Source: Sphingobacteriia bacterium (GTDB lineage Bacteria; Bacteroidota; Bacteroidia; Chitinophagales; Chitinophagaceae). Taken from it: DNA of 64,000 nt. How positions within the stretch are numbered: the stretch's first letter is position 1; the number at the start of each line of letters is the position of its first letter. Both the position numbers and the translations under genes were made by a program. Of this stretch, positions 31,850 through 41,276 are shown in pieces. Under the pieces are notes generated by a model that saw nothing but the letters and a program-made list of their open reading frames with translations, had not been told where the DNA came from and did no database searches. Location of the stretch: positions 191,001 through 255,000 of the forward strand of contig RDZY01000008.1 of NCBI GenBank assembly GCA_004294135.1. Direction: 5' to 3'.

Positions 31850-33955
31850 ATGAAAAACAACCGCTTACCATTAAACTTTAAAATCCTGATGATATTGGCT
31901 ACCATATCTTCAGTTGCCTTTTTCTCCTGTCAGAAAAAGATTGAATCAGATGTTCAAAACGGTAATTCATCTGAAAAAATTGCTCCAGATGGATTTGCAT
32001 TTGTAACTTCTAAATCTGTTGCTATTGACATATCTGTTCAATCGAATACCAACAAAGCTTTGAAAGGGGTACCGTTGAGTATCTATACCATTAAGAGCAA
32101 AGGAGTACTTGGAAATAAAATTTATACCGGGTTTTCAGATGCAAATGGTCGCGTTATTGCAAATATTAGCGTACCTGCTTCAATTGATACGTTAATTATT
32201 GATCCAAAATATATTGGATTAATTAAAAATGCTAAGGCAGTAATTGCGAATAATACTATTACAGGAACCATCGGAGGCAGCAAAATGTTTTCAGGCTCAA
32301 TAGTAGGATCGATGAATATTGCCACTCCCAATTACGAGAGAAACTATGTTCGGAGCAATAGTAATACAAAAGGATTGGATATTAATGGCGTTCCCACCAA
32401 TACTGTTTTCAGCTACTTATCGCCATATGATGTGGATGGTCGCCCCACTGTTCGAGTGCCAAGCGATGAAATTGAAGCAGAAATGTTAGAAAATTTAAAT
32501 GCCTCACTTCCTGAAGCTGAAGATGTTCGTGATCACCATCCTGCCTATTTAAATAGTAGCTCTGCAACAAATTTAGTTATTGAAAAAAGATCAGATGTTT
32601 GGATAACTTTTGTTTCAGAAGGTGCAGGATATATGAACTCTGTGGGTTTCTATACTTATCCAACCAATACCCCTCCTAGGTCTTTAAGTGATATTACCAA
32701 TATTAAATTTTTCTTTGCGAATGCTTCATTAGCTGGCAGTGATGGAGCATTATTATCTGGTGATAAAGTTTGGTTGGGCAATTTTAATCCGGGTACAAGC
32801 ATTGGTTTTGTAATTTTTGCAAATGCCTGGGATGGAACAAAAGTAGATATAAACAGCGAAGCTTTTTTCTCAAATGATAATTTAAATTCGGAATCTACTG
32901 CAAGTTTAAGACGTCACACCGTATTGCTGAGATATAAGAATAGATATGTAATCGGTTTTGATGATATCAATAGAGAAAGTGGCGGAAGTGATCACGACTT
33001 TAATGATGTATTAATTTATGCGAGTGCCAATCCAAGCGATGGTATTTCTAATAAGGATGTGCAACAAGTAGATACTCCCAATGATGCGGATGGAGATGGC
33101 ATTACAGATATCAACGATGAGTTTCCAAATGATCCTAAAAGAGCTTATACCAATTATTATCCTACAAAAAATACATGGGCAAGTATTGCTTTTGAAGACC
33201 AGTGGCCTATATCAGGTGATTATGATCTAAACGATTTAGTAGTTAAATACCAATATAAATGGGTTTGCAGTGGAAGTAATGAAGTAGTAGATCTTTACGG
33301 CAGTTTTGCACCTATTGCTAGCGGTGCTACTTTCCAAAACGGTTTTGGAGTTCAGTTGCCTTTTGCTTCAAACAAGGTTCAGAGCGTAACAGGTTATAGA
33401 CATACTGATAACTATATTCGATTAAACGCAAATGGAACAGAAGCCAGTCAGTCCAATGCAGTAATTGTACCTTTTGATAATTGTCGCTCTCTTATCAGGC
33501 CAGTTTCTGCTGCATCCCCTATGATTAATACAGATATGAGCTTGGGTAAAGTAACGGGAGATACTGTGAGATTGTCCATTGCATTAGCATCACCCATTAG
33601 TTTTGCAAGTTTTGGAGCTGCTCCTTTCAATCCTTTTATTATCTGCGATAAGAAAAGAGGATTTGAGGTACACCTTCCTGGAATGCTGCCTACCGATTTG
33701 ATTGATAGAACACAATTTGGAAAGGGAGTAGACAACACAACACCTGCAAGTAATATTTATTTTGTTACCAAACAGAACTATCCTTGGGCACTTAATTTCA
33801 TGGACAACTTTGTATACCCAATAGAACAACAATCTATTGGCAATGCATACCTAAAATTCTTTGGTTGGGCCGCTTCTGGTGGTAGAGATTATAGAGATTG
33901 GAATACAAATACAGCTAGTGGGTATAGGAGCAACTCCTTACTCTTCACTAAATAA
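31850..33955 (+). CDS. LruC/DUF4842 domain lipoprotein with DUF4114 and calcium repeat
   Basis: 701 aa. The lipobox ends in Phe-Phe-Ser-Cys27. In order there is a carboxypeptidase-like beta domain (about 40-150), a DUF4114-like domain (about 255-395, ending Gly-Gly-Ser-Asp-His-Asp-Phe-Asn-Asp-Val-Leu), and a thrombospondin-type-3 Asp-rich Ca-binding repeat (about 405-425, Asp-Ala-Asp-Gly-Asp-Gly-Ile-Thr-Asp). The LruC C-terminal domain (about 430-700) begins with Phe-Glu-Asp-Gln-Trp-Pro and Asp-Tyr-Asp-Leu-Asn-Asp-Leu-Val-Val. It is probably a surface lipoprotein; substrate unknown. It is monocistronic, with a strong terminator after it. Confidence 0.85.
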   Translation: MKNNRLPLNFKILMILATISSVAFFSCQKKIESDVQNGNSSEKIAPDGFAFVTSKSVAIDISVQSNTNKALKGVPLSIYTIKSKGVLGNKIYTGFSDANGRVIANISVPASIDTLIIDPKYIGLIKNAKAVIANNTITGTIGGSKMFSGSIVGSMNIATPNYERNYVRSNSNTKGLDINGVPTNTVFSYLSPYDVDGRPTVRVPSDEIEAEMLENLNASLPEAEDVRDHHPAYLNSSSATNLVIEKRSDVWITFVSEGAGYMNSVGFYTYPTNTPPRSLSDITNIKFFFANASLAGSDGALLSGDKVWLGNFNPGTSIGFVIFANAWDGTKVDINSEAFFSNDNLNSESTASLRRHTVLLRYKNRYVIGFDDINRESGGSDHDFNDVLIYASANPSDGISNKDVQQVDTPNDADGDGITDINDEFPNDPKRAYTNYYPTKNTWASIAFEDQWPISGDYDLNDLVVKYQYKWVCSGSNEVVDLYGSFAPIASGATFQNGFGVQLPFASNKVQSVTGYRHTDNYIRLNANGTEASQSNAVIVPFDNCRSLIRPVSAASPMINTDMSLGKVTGDTVRLSIALASPISFASFGAAPFNPFIICDKKRGFEVHLPGMLPTDLIDRTQFGKGVDNTTPASNIYFVTKQNYPWALNFMDNFVYPIEQQSIGNAYLKFFGWAASGGRDYRDWNTNTASGYRSNSLLFTK

Positions 33956-33969
33956 ATAATTTACCAAAT

Positions 33970-33999
33970 AAAAACTCCCGAAATTCTTCGGGAGTTTTT
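33970..33999 (+). terminator. Strong intrinsic terminator after the LruC gene
   Basis: A 13-bp perfect stem (AAAAACTCCCGAA / TTCGGGAGTTTTT) with a 4-nt loop and a run of five T, 15 bp after the stop codon. Confidence 0.9.
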
Positions 34000-34039
34000 A
34001 TTTATACGATCCCACAAATGAATTTCTATCTTTGAACCC

Positions 34040-34909
34040 ATGAAGATGAATCTATGGCTACGGATCATGATTGGGTACTATAAACAAAAACTGCAGATTG
34101 TTGGAATGTTTTCAACCCGAAAAGCGGCAATGATGGCGTTTGACCTCTTCTGCACGCCTTTTACTAATACTACACAAAAGAGGGTTCCAACTATATTTCA
34201 GCAATCGGATCCCACTTCTTTTAAACTCTATGATTTAACGATCAGAGGTTTTCATTGGAAGTCTAATTTACCCAATTCAAAAAAAGTACTAATTGTACAT
34301 GGATTCAGCAGTTATGCCTATAAGTTCGAAGGCTTTATAGCACCTTTAAAAGAATTGGGCTTTGAAGTGTTTGCGTTTGACGCGCCCGCGCACGGTAACA
34401 GTGATGGTAAAAGAATTAATGCTATCCTTTACAAAGAAATGATACTAGAGGCAGAAAAACTATTTGGCCCCTTCTATGCAATTATAGCGCATTCTTTCGG
34501 TGGAATTTCTGCGGCTTTGGCCATGGAACAAATGCCATTTCCAGAACATAGAAAACTTGTACTTATTGCACCAACCACTGAAACAGGGACTGCTGTAAAT
34601 AATTTTTTTAAAGTAATTACTGTTAAGGAAGCGATTATAAAAGATTTTGAACAATATATTTTGGAGATGACGGGACAATCATTTGCGCATTTTTCTACTG
34701 CAAGGGTAATTAGAACCATACCTTCTTCCGTTTTATGGGTTCACGACCAAGATGATAAAATTTGTACTTATAGTGATGTGAAAGATCTGGTTAATGAAGG
34801 TATTGACCGAACAGAATTCTTGGTAACCAAGGGGTTAGGGCATAATAAAATATATTTAGATCCATCAGTTAGGCAACAGATTGTAAAATTTATAACCTCC
34901 TTAGAATAG
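34040..34909 (+). CDS. Alpha/beta hydrolase
   Basis: 289 aa. Serine hydrolase fold: the nucleophile elbow is Ala-His-Ser-Phe-Gly-Gly (about 152-157), the acid is in Val-His-Asp-Gln-Asp-Asp (about 234-239), and the His is in Gly-Leu-Gly-His-Asn (about 270). The oxyanion region is Val-His-Gly-Phe-Ser-Ser. No signal peptide. The family is a broad esterase/lipase group and the substrate cannot be named. An in-frame ATG two codons later is an alternative start. Confidence 0.8.
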   Translation: MKMNLWLRIMIGYYKQKLQIVGMFSTRKAAMMAFDLFCTPFTNTTQKRVPTIFQQSDPTSFKLYDLTIRGFHWKSNLPNSKKVLIVHGFSSYAYKFEGFIAPLKELGFEVFAFDAPAHGNSDGKRINAILYKEMILEAEKLFGPFYAIIAHSFGGISAALAMEQMPFPEHRKLVLIAPTTETGTAVNNFFKVITVKEAIIKDFEQYILEMTGQSFAHFSTARVIRTIPSSVLWVHDQDDKICTYSDVKDLVNEGIDRTEFLVTKGLGHNKIYLDPSVRQQIVKFITSLE

Positions 34910-35045
34910 TCCTTTTATTTATCATTTAAAGGTTTCCACTAATATTGTATGATAAAAAAGAAAGCTAAACCCTATTTTTACGCTTTAATACTTGATTTAG
35001 GTTCTATTATAAAATGAAGAAAATACCGTTGAAACGGTTTTATAC

Positions 35046-37625
35046 ATGGCTAAAAATTTATTGATTGTTGAGTCACCCGCAAAAGCAAAAACCATTGAAA
35101 AAATTCTCGGAAAAGACTTTGAGGTTAGAAGCTGCTATGGTCATATCCGCGATCTGGAAAAAGACGATATGGGTATTGACCTAAACAACCATTATCAACC
35201 CAGATACAAAGTTCCCGACGAGAAATTGAAAGTAGTTAAAGAGCTGAAGCTAATGGCCAAAAAAGCAGATGAAGTTTGGCTTGCATCGGATGAGGATCGT
35301 GAAGGAGAGAGCATCAGTTGGCATCTTGCAGAAGTATTGGGATTAGATCCAGCAATTACAAAGCGAATTGTGTTTCATGAAATTACTGCTCCAGCCATTA
35401 AAAAGGCAGTTAGCAATCCTCGCATCATTAATATGAACCTTGTAAATGCACAGCAAGCAAGAAGGGTTCTAGATCGGCTAGTAGGCTTTGAATTAAGCCC
35501 TGTACTGTGGCGTAAAATTGGTATGCAGAGAAGCCTTAGTGCTGGTCGCGTACAAAGTGTTGCCGTGCGCCTAATAGTAGAAAGAGAAAGAGAAATCAAT
35601 CAATTTATTACCGAACCTAGTTTTAAAATAGAAGCCCTTTTTAACGCACTTGATATAAATGGTAAATCTGTAAATTTTAAAGCAGATGGCCCTTCAAAAC
35701 TTAGTACCCCCTCAGATGCTGAAACATTTTTAGTAGGTTGCAAAAATGCAGACTACAAAGTAACGGATATACAAATAAAGCCTGCCAAACGCACTCCAGC
35801 AGCGCCTTTCACTACTTCTACTTTGCAACAAGAGGCATCTCGTAAAATGGGCTACAGCGTAAGCAAGACCATGCTGATTGCACAGAAGCTGTATGAAAGT
35901 GGTAAGATTACCTATATGCGTACAGATAGTATCAACCTAAGCGAAACCGCATTGGAAGATATCAGCAAGGAAATCAATAGAAGTTATGGCGCTAAGTATC
36001 ACCAGCCTCGTAAATTTAAGAATAAAAACGAGAATGCACAGGAAGCACACGAAGCCATTCGTCCCACGTATATGGCCAGTCACACTTCCGAAGATGAAGA
36101 CACGAAACGGCTTTATGAATTGATTTGGAAAAGAACCATTGCCTCTCAAATGAGTGACGCTGCTTTTGAAAAAACAGTTGCTAAAATAAATATCAGTACC
36201 AATAGAGAGCAATTGACTGCCAGTGGTGAAGTAATGCAATTTGATGGTTTTTTAAAAGTGTATATGGAAGGCAAAGATGAAGAAGATGAAGAAGGAACAG
36301 AGGGCATGCTTCCACCATTAAAAACGGGTGATCAACTGAGTTTTGTTCAAATGAATGCCTCTGAAAAATTCAGTCGACCCGCTGCAAGGTACACAGAAGC
36401 TTCCTTGGTAAAAAAATTGGAGGAGCTTGGAATCGGTCGCCCTTCTACCTATGCACCTACCATCTCCACCATTATGAAGCGAAACTATGTGGAGAAGCGA
36501 GACAAAGAAGGTATTAAAAGAGCCGCAACCATTTTAACACTTACCGCTAAGCACGAAATTGAGAAAGAAATTATTCAAGAGAATACGGGGGCTGAAAAGA
36601 GCAAACTTTTCCCTACCGATTTAGGGATGGTGGTGACCGATTTTCTAAAGCAACATTTTAATAAAGTAATGGACTTTGGCTTTACTGCTAAAATAGAAGC
36701 TGAGTTTGATGAGATTGCGGATGGCAGAATGAAGTGGAGTAATATGATTGATGGCTTTTATAAGCCCTTTCACGATACAATTGAACATACACTAGAAAAT
36801 GCAGAGCGAGCCAAAGGAGAAAGAGAATTGGGATACGATGAGGCGACAGGTAAAAAAGTAATTGCACGCATGGGTAGGTATGGTCCAATGGTTCAGATTG
36901 GTGAAACCAGCGATGAAACGGAAAAGCCCCGTTTTGCAAAGCTTAAACAATCGCAAAGCATTGAAACCATCAGCATGGAAGAGGCCATGGAATTATTTGC
37001 ATTACCCAGAACGCTGGGTGAATATAAGGGATTAGAGATGTCAGTTAATATTGGGCGATTTGGCCCCTATATTAAACTAGGGGAACAGTTTATATCTATC
37101 CCAAAGGGCGAGGATCTGCATGAGATGGAGTTGGATAGGGCAATTGTAATTATTAAAGAGAAGCAGCAAGCCGACGCCCCTATTGGCTTTTATGATGAGA
37201 TACCTGTTACAAAAGGAAAGGGAAGATTTGGCCCTTTTATTAAGTGGAATGATCTTTATATCAATATACCCAAGGCTTATAATTTTGATGAATTAACCCA
37301 GCAAGACATTAATGAGTTAATTGATAAGAAAATGGAAAAAGAAGCCAATCGTTTTATTAAACAATGGCCGACAGAGAAAATTTCCATTGAAAATGGAAGA
37401 TGGGGGCCTTTTATTCGATTCCAGAAGAAAATGCTAAAATTGGGCAGGCAAGAAGATGGCACCAAACACAGCGCAGAAACCTTAATAAATATAGAACTAG
37501 ACGCAGTTAAGAAACTTATAGAGGAGCAAGTGCCGGGAGCATTCACTAAAAAAGTGAAAGCACCTACAAAAAAAGCTGGTGTAAAAAAAGCAGCGGTAAA
37601 AAAAGCAGCGCGTAAAAAAAGCTAA
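35046..37625 (+). CDS. topA: DNA topoisomerase I
   Basis: 859 aa. Type IA topoisomerase that relaxes negative supercoils. The N-terminal Toprim domain (Leu-Ile-Val-Glu-Ser-Pro-Ala-Lys-Ala, and Asp-Glu-Asp-Arg-Glu-Gly-Glu) is followed by the active-site Tyr290 in Ile-Thr-Tyr-Met-Arg-Thr-Asp. Instead of zinc ribbons, the C-terminus has several Gly-Arg-Phe/Tyr-Gly-Pro-hydrophobic repeats (about 610-800) and ends in a Lys/Ala-rich tail, as usual in Bacteroidota. Its stop lies inside a bidirectional hairpin shared with the desaturase gene. Confidence 0.97.
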   Translation: MAKNLLIVESPAKAKTIEKILGKDFEVRSCYGHIRDLEKDDMGIDLNNHYQPRYKVPDEKLKVVKELKLMAKKADEVWLASDEDREGESISWHLAEVLGLDPAITKRIVFHEITAPAIKKAVSNPRIINMNLVNAQQARRVLDRLVGFELSPVLWRKIGMQRSLSAGRVQSVAVRLIVEREREINQFITEPSFKIEALFNALDINGKSVNFKADGPSKLSTPSDAETFLVGCKNADYKVTDIQIKPAKRTPAAPFTTSTLQQEASRKMGYSVSKTMLIAQKLYESGKITYMRTDSINLSETALEDISKEINRSYGAKYHQPRKFKNKNENAQEAHEAIRPTYMASHTSEDEDTKRLYELIWKRTIASQMSDAAFEKTVAKINISTNREQLTASGEVMQFDGFLKVYMEGKDEEDEEGTEGMLPPLKTGDQLSFVQMNASEKFSRPAARYTEASLVKKLEELGIGRPSTYAPTISTIMKRNYVEKRDKEGIKRAATILTLTAKHEIEKEIIQENTGAEKSKLFPTDLGMVVTDFLKQHFNKVMDFGFTAKIEAEFDEIADGRMKWSNMIDGFYKPFHDTIEHTLENAERAKGERELGYDEATGKKVIARMGRYGPMVQIGETSDETEKPRFAKLKQSQSIETISMEEAMELFALPRTLGEYKGLEMSVNIGRFGPYIKLGEQFISIPKGEDLHEMELDRAIVIIKEKQQADAPIGFYDEIPVTKGKGRFGPFIKWNDLYINIPKAYNFDELTQQDINELIDKKMEKEANRFIKQWPTEKISIENGRWGPFIRFQKKMLKLGRQEDGTKHSAETLINIELDAVKKLIEEQVPGAFTKKVKAPTKKAGVKKAAVKKAARKKS

Positions 37626-37643
37626 GCCTACTACTTAGCTTTT
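37617..37643. terminator. Bidirectional terminator in the overlapping tails of topA and desaturase gene
   Basis: AAAAGCTAAG / CTTAGCTTTT form a perfect 10-bp stem with a 7-nt loop and T-runs on both sides. The left arm contains the topA stop and the right arm the desaturase stop, so the terminator is part of both coding ends. Confidence 0.75.
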
Positions 37644-38711
37644 CCCCATATCGCGTAAGAATCTTACATGAGCAGCAACAGCTTTGCGCATAGTAGGATA
37701 TTCAATATAATTCAATTGGTATTCGCTGCAAATATTACGAACTATTTCGCTGATTGCGGGATAGTGTACGTGTGAAATTTTGGGAAAAAGATGGTGTTCA
37801 ATCTGAAAATTCAATCCTCCTACTAACCAGCTAATTAACTTATTTTTTGTAGCAAAATTAGCGGTTGTTTTTATTTGATGGGCCGCGTATTCATCAGGCA
37901 GTTTATGTGTTTCAATATCTGCAACCGGAAACTCGGTATGTTCTACTGTATGAGCCAATTGAAATACAATACTCAGAATAAATCCAGCAAAAAAACTCAT
38001 GGTAATAAACCCAATGATCCAGTTGATCCAACCTAAGGCAACAATAGGAATAACAATGAAGACAGCAGCATGGTATAGTTTAACGCCCCAGAATTCAATA
38101 TGGTCGTTGATTGACATCTTCTTTAAAGGAACATTGCCTATCTTCTGGGTAAAATATTTTTTATAATCTGTAAAAAAAATCCAGAATACATAGAGTAACA
38201 TATAAAGTACCCAGAAATAAATATGCTGAAATCGGTGCGCACTGTATCTTTTTTGAGTAGGTGCCATACGCATTAAAATGCCTACTTCAATATCATCATC
38301 TACCCCATCCACGTTGGTAAAGCTGTGGTGAATCATATTGTGTTTCATATTCCACATAAAATGATTGGCACCAAGTAGACTGATGGAAGATGCAGCGATT
38401 CTATTTACCCAACGATTGTTACTGAAACTGCCGTGACTACCATCGTGCATTACATTAAATCCTATACCAGCCACCAATCCACCTAAAATTAAGCAACCAG
38501 TAATTGCTAGGTACCAAACTGGAGTAAAAAACACTAAAAAAGTATACACTGCTATAAAAGCAATAACCATGATGATTGCCTTGGTAAACAGTTTAGGGGT
38601 ACCCGTTGCTTGTATCCCTCTCTGATCAAAATAATCCTGAACCCTTTTTTTTAGTTCTAGATGGAGCGATTGTTTAACAGAGGGAAATTTAGGCATTACA
38701 AATGTGCTCAT
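37635..38711 (-). CDS. Fatty acid desaturase
   Basis: 358 aa membrane di-iron desaturase. Histidine boxes: His89-Asp-Gly-Ser-His93, His124...His128-His129 and Gln-Ile-Glu-His-His near residue 307 (the Q-x-x-H-H form of the acyl-lipid/linoleoyl-CoA desaturase group). Membrane segments are at about 44-90 and 200-260. There is no cytochrome b5 domain, so electrons must come from a separate ferredoxin or b5. It probably adjusts membrane fluidity. It is divergent from the following transglutaminase-like gene over a 208-bp gap in which I see no clear site. Confidence 0.9.
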   Translation of the reverse strand: MSTFVMPKFPSVKQSLHLELKKRVQDYFDQRGIQATGTPKLFTKAIIMVIAFIAVYTFLVFFTPVWYLAITGCLILGGLVAGIGFNVMHDGSHGSFSNNRWVNRIAASSISLLGANHFMWNMKHNMIHHSFTNVDGVDDDIEVGILMRMAPTQKRYSAHRFQHIYFWVLYMLLYVFWIFFTDYKKYFTQKIGNVPLKKMSINDHIEFWGVKLYHAAVFIVIPIVALGWINWIIGFITMSFFAGFILSIVFQLAHTVEHTEFPVADIETHKLPDEYAAHQIKTTANFATKNKLISWLVGGLNFQIEHHLFPKISHVHYPAISEIVRNICSEYQLNYIEYPTMRKAVAAHVRFLRDMGKS

Positions 38712-38919
38712 ACATTAGAGTTAATAGTAGGTGCAAGTTAGTCCTTAGCTAGAACTTACAACCATTTAAAGCGAAAATTTAACTTGCAAAATTGTGACAA
38801 ACGATGAACTGTTGAATTTATTATGTGAAAAATTACAGATATATCCACAAACAGGGAATAACTTATACATGAGAATATAGAAAAAATCAATTTAGTTTGG
38901 GCTAGATTAACCCACTAAA

Positions 38920-39789
38920 ATGCAGGAGACCAAAGAATTAAATGCCCTGTTTACGCTTATTGACGATCCTGACGAGGAGGTTTATACCACCGTTACGGAT
39001 AAAATTGTGGGATATGGCAAACTTATTATTCCAAACCTTGAACAGCTTTGGGAGACCACCCCAAATGAAGAAATTCAAGAAAGAATTGAGATGATTATTC
39101 ATCGCTTGCATTATTCAGATTTGGTGAGCGATTTTATTGAATGGAAAAATAGTCCATACAACGACCTTTTATTTGGGGCTTTGCTGGTTTCTAAATTCCA
39201 GTACCCAGATTTGCAAACCAGTCCCGTTTTACAAGATATAGAAAAAATTAGGCGAAATGTTTGGCTAGAGCTCAACAGTTTTCTTACACCACTTGAGCAG
39301 GCCAATGTTTTATCGAGCATTTTGTACAACTACTACAGGTTAAAAGGGGTGGAAGTGAATTACAATAATCCAGATGAATTTTTCTTGCATAAGGTATTGG
39401 AAAGTAAAAAAGGGAATTCAATTGCGAATGGTCTGATTTATCAAATAATATGCGAAAAATTAGATATTCATGCAAGGATCATTAATATTCCCAAACAATG
39501 TATTATAGCTTATTACCAGTCCGATTTTGATCACAGTGCATATGAGGGTGATCATCAAGATGGAATACACTTCTATGTGGACGCTACTAATGGTCAAGCT
39601 TTTGCTCAAAAAGATATTGAGCAATATTTTAAACGGATCAATATAAAATCTGCGGAAGCATATTTTAACCCAATGCCTTACAAAAGAATTATTCAGCTTT
39701 TGTTGGAAGAAATTGCCAAATGTTTTAATACTCCTGCAAATGCATATAAAAACTTAGAACTGCTTGAACTAGCTGGCTTACTTGCTTAA
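38920..39789 (+). CDS. SirB1/transglutaminase-like family protein
   Basis: 289 aa. The N-terminal ~75 residues are HEAT-like helices. The middle matches the SirB1 transglutaminase-like fold (Asn-Val-Leu-Ser-Ser-Ile-Leu-Tyr-Asn-Tyr-Tyr-Arg-Leu-Lys-Gly-Val), but the usual catalytic Cys is replaced: the motif reads Lys-Gly-Asn-Ser-Ile-Ala-Asn-Gly-Leu. It is therefore probably a binding rather than catalytic protein, as in other SirB1 homologues. Function unknown. Confidence 0.75.
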   Translation: MQETKELNALFTLIDDPDEEVYTTVTDKIVGYGKLIIPNLEQLWETTPNEEIQERIEMIIHRLHYSDLVSDFIEWKNSPYNDLLFGALLVSKFQYPDLQTSPVLQDIEKIRRNVWLELNSFLTPLEQANVLSSILYNYYRLKGVEVNYNNPDEFFLHKVLESKKGNSIANGLIYQIICEKLDIHARIINIPKQCIIAYYQSDFDHSAYEGDHQDGIHFYVDATNGQAFAQKDIEQYFKRINIKSAEAYFNPMPYKRIIQLLLEEIAKCFNTPANAYKNLELLELAGLLA

Positions 39790-39927
39790 AAAAACAGCCA
39801 TTTACTTTTATCCGTATGTTGTTTAGCCTAGTGCACAAATTCATCCATTTTATTTTAGAAACCAATATAAAATAAAGTTCCTTATCATTTAGTTCTGTAT
39901 ATTTATTGTCCACTGAAGTGGCGAAAA

Positions 39928-40425
39928 ATGAGTGAACTTAATTATACTTATTATGAGAGTCCAATTGGAATGTTGAAAATTGGAGGAACCAAAAACTTTA
40001 TAGGAGAACTGAGTTTTGTTGAGAATAAAGACCAGCTCACTTACGAAGAATCTGGCATCACTGAATTAATGCATCAATGTACTGAGCAACTTATTGAATA
40101 TTTTCATGGTAAAAGAAAAAATTTCGAACTGCCAGTACACCAGCAAGGCACTTTATTTCAAGTAAAAGTGTGGGGAGAATTAATGGGGATAGATTATGGT
40201 AGAACAATCAGCTATATGGATTTGGCAAAAAAACTGGGTGATCCAAAAGTAATAAGAGCGGCTGCCAGCACGAATGGCAAAAATAAAATTGCCATCATTG
40301 TTCCCTGCCACAGAGTAATAGGAAGCGATAGGTCTTTGATAGGATATTCTGGTGGTATGTGGCGAAAAAAATGGCTATTACAACATGAATTTAAAATTGC
40401 ACATGGCGTACAAACACTTTTCTAA
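39928..40425 (+). CDS. ogt: Methylated-DNA--protein-cysteine methyltransferase
   Basis: 165 aa. The acceptor Cys127 lies in Ile-Val-Pro-Cys-His-Arg-Val-Ile-Gly, with the Asn-hinge (Ala-Ala-Ser-Thr-Asn) and the Ser-Tyr recognition helix before it. It repairs O6-alkylguanine by suicidal transfer. There is no fused Ada regulatory domain. It starts at ATG 39,928 and ends 5 bp before the next gene, so the two may be co-transcribed. Confidence 0.95.
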   Translation: MSELNYTYYESPIGMLKIGGTKNFIGELSFVENKDQLTYEESGITELMHQCTEQLIEYFHGKRKNFELPVHQQGTLFQVKVWGELMGIDYGRTISYMDLAKKLGDPKVIRAAASTNGKNKIAIIVPCHRVIGSDRSLIGYSGGMWRKKWLLQHEFKIAHGVQTLF

Positions 40426-40430
40426 ATCTG

Positions 40431-41276
40431 ATGACTATTAAAAAAAATATTACACTCATTTTTAGTCTATTGATTTGCTCCTATTGCATTTCACAACCAA
40501 CCCCTAATCGTGTAATTGTTTTGGGCACAAAACACAATGGAAATAAACAATTGAACGTAAAAAGTCTATTGTCGATTATTAAGAAAATCAATCCCGATAT
40601 TATTTTATTAGAATTCGACTCTACCATAATAAAAGATTGTAAAATCATGCCCGTATGGGGTGTAAAGACCGCAGAATTTTTAGGTATTTGGCATAATCCA
40701 GTTGAATATAGAGCCGCAAGAAAATATAAAGAGCAAAAAAAATCAGTCTGCTTAGCGCCATTTGATATTTATATTCCCAATAGAAAAAATTATATTGCCT
40801 ATACCAGCACAATGGAGAAATTACACCAAGAAACGCTTAATAAATTATTTGTTGAGCATATATTTAGCAATACAGATACTGATCAATTTAGCATGTATAG
40901 TAACCTCAACAATGCATTTTTAAGTTATCTTGATAGCCGCATAGAAGTGCTGAACAGAAGTTCACTATCAGATACAATTCAGCAAATTATTATGTTAGAA
41001 AAAACCATTGTGAAGCATATAACCCAACAATACAACGAATTACAACCATTCGGTAATTGGTATAATTCACATACTAATTTTTGGGAAGAGCGGAATATAG
41101 GTATGTGTAATAAAATTGCCCTTGAATTATATGCCAACAGCGGAAGAACCATTCTTGTACTTACTGGATTAATGCATAAATACGCACTGGAAAATTTTTT
41201 GAGAAAAAAAGAAATGGCCAATCTTTGTCAACTTCTAACCCTTGAAGAAGCGTTTATACCTCCACCTAATTTTTAA
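40431..41276 (+). CDS. TraB/TIKI-like fold protein, exported
   Basis: 281 aa with a signal peptide (about 1-20, Leu-Ile-Phe-Ser-Leu-Leu). It begins with a Val-Leu-Gly-Thr-Lys-His-Asn-Gly motif followed by Ile-Ile-Leu-Leu-Glu-Phe-Asp, and near the end has an Arg-Asn-Ile-Gly-Met helix and Val-Leu-Thr-Gly-Leu-Met-His. This order (GxxH, Glu, Arg, GxxH) is that of the TraB/PrgY/TIKI/GumN fold, which includes metal proteases. The assignment is from motif order only. Its tail overlaps the convergent GSCFA gene by 11 bp. Confidence 0.6.
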   Translation: MTIKKNITLIFSLLICSYCISQPTPNRVIVLGTKHNGNKQLNVKSLLSIIKKINPDIILLEFDSTIIKDCKIMPVWGVKTAEFLGIWHNPVEYRAARKYKEQKKSVCLAPFDIYIPNRKNYIAYTSTMEKLHQETLNKLFVEHIFSNTDTDQFSMYSNLNNAFLSYLDSRIEVLNRSSLSDTIQQIIMLEKTIVKHITQQYNELQPFGNWYNSHTNFWEERNIGMCNKIALELYANSGRTILVLTGLMHKYALENFLRKKEMANLCQLLTLEEAFIPPPNF

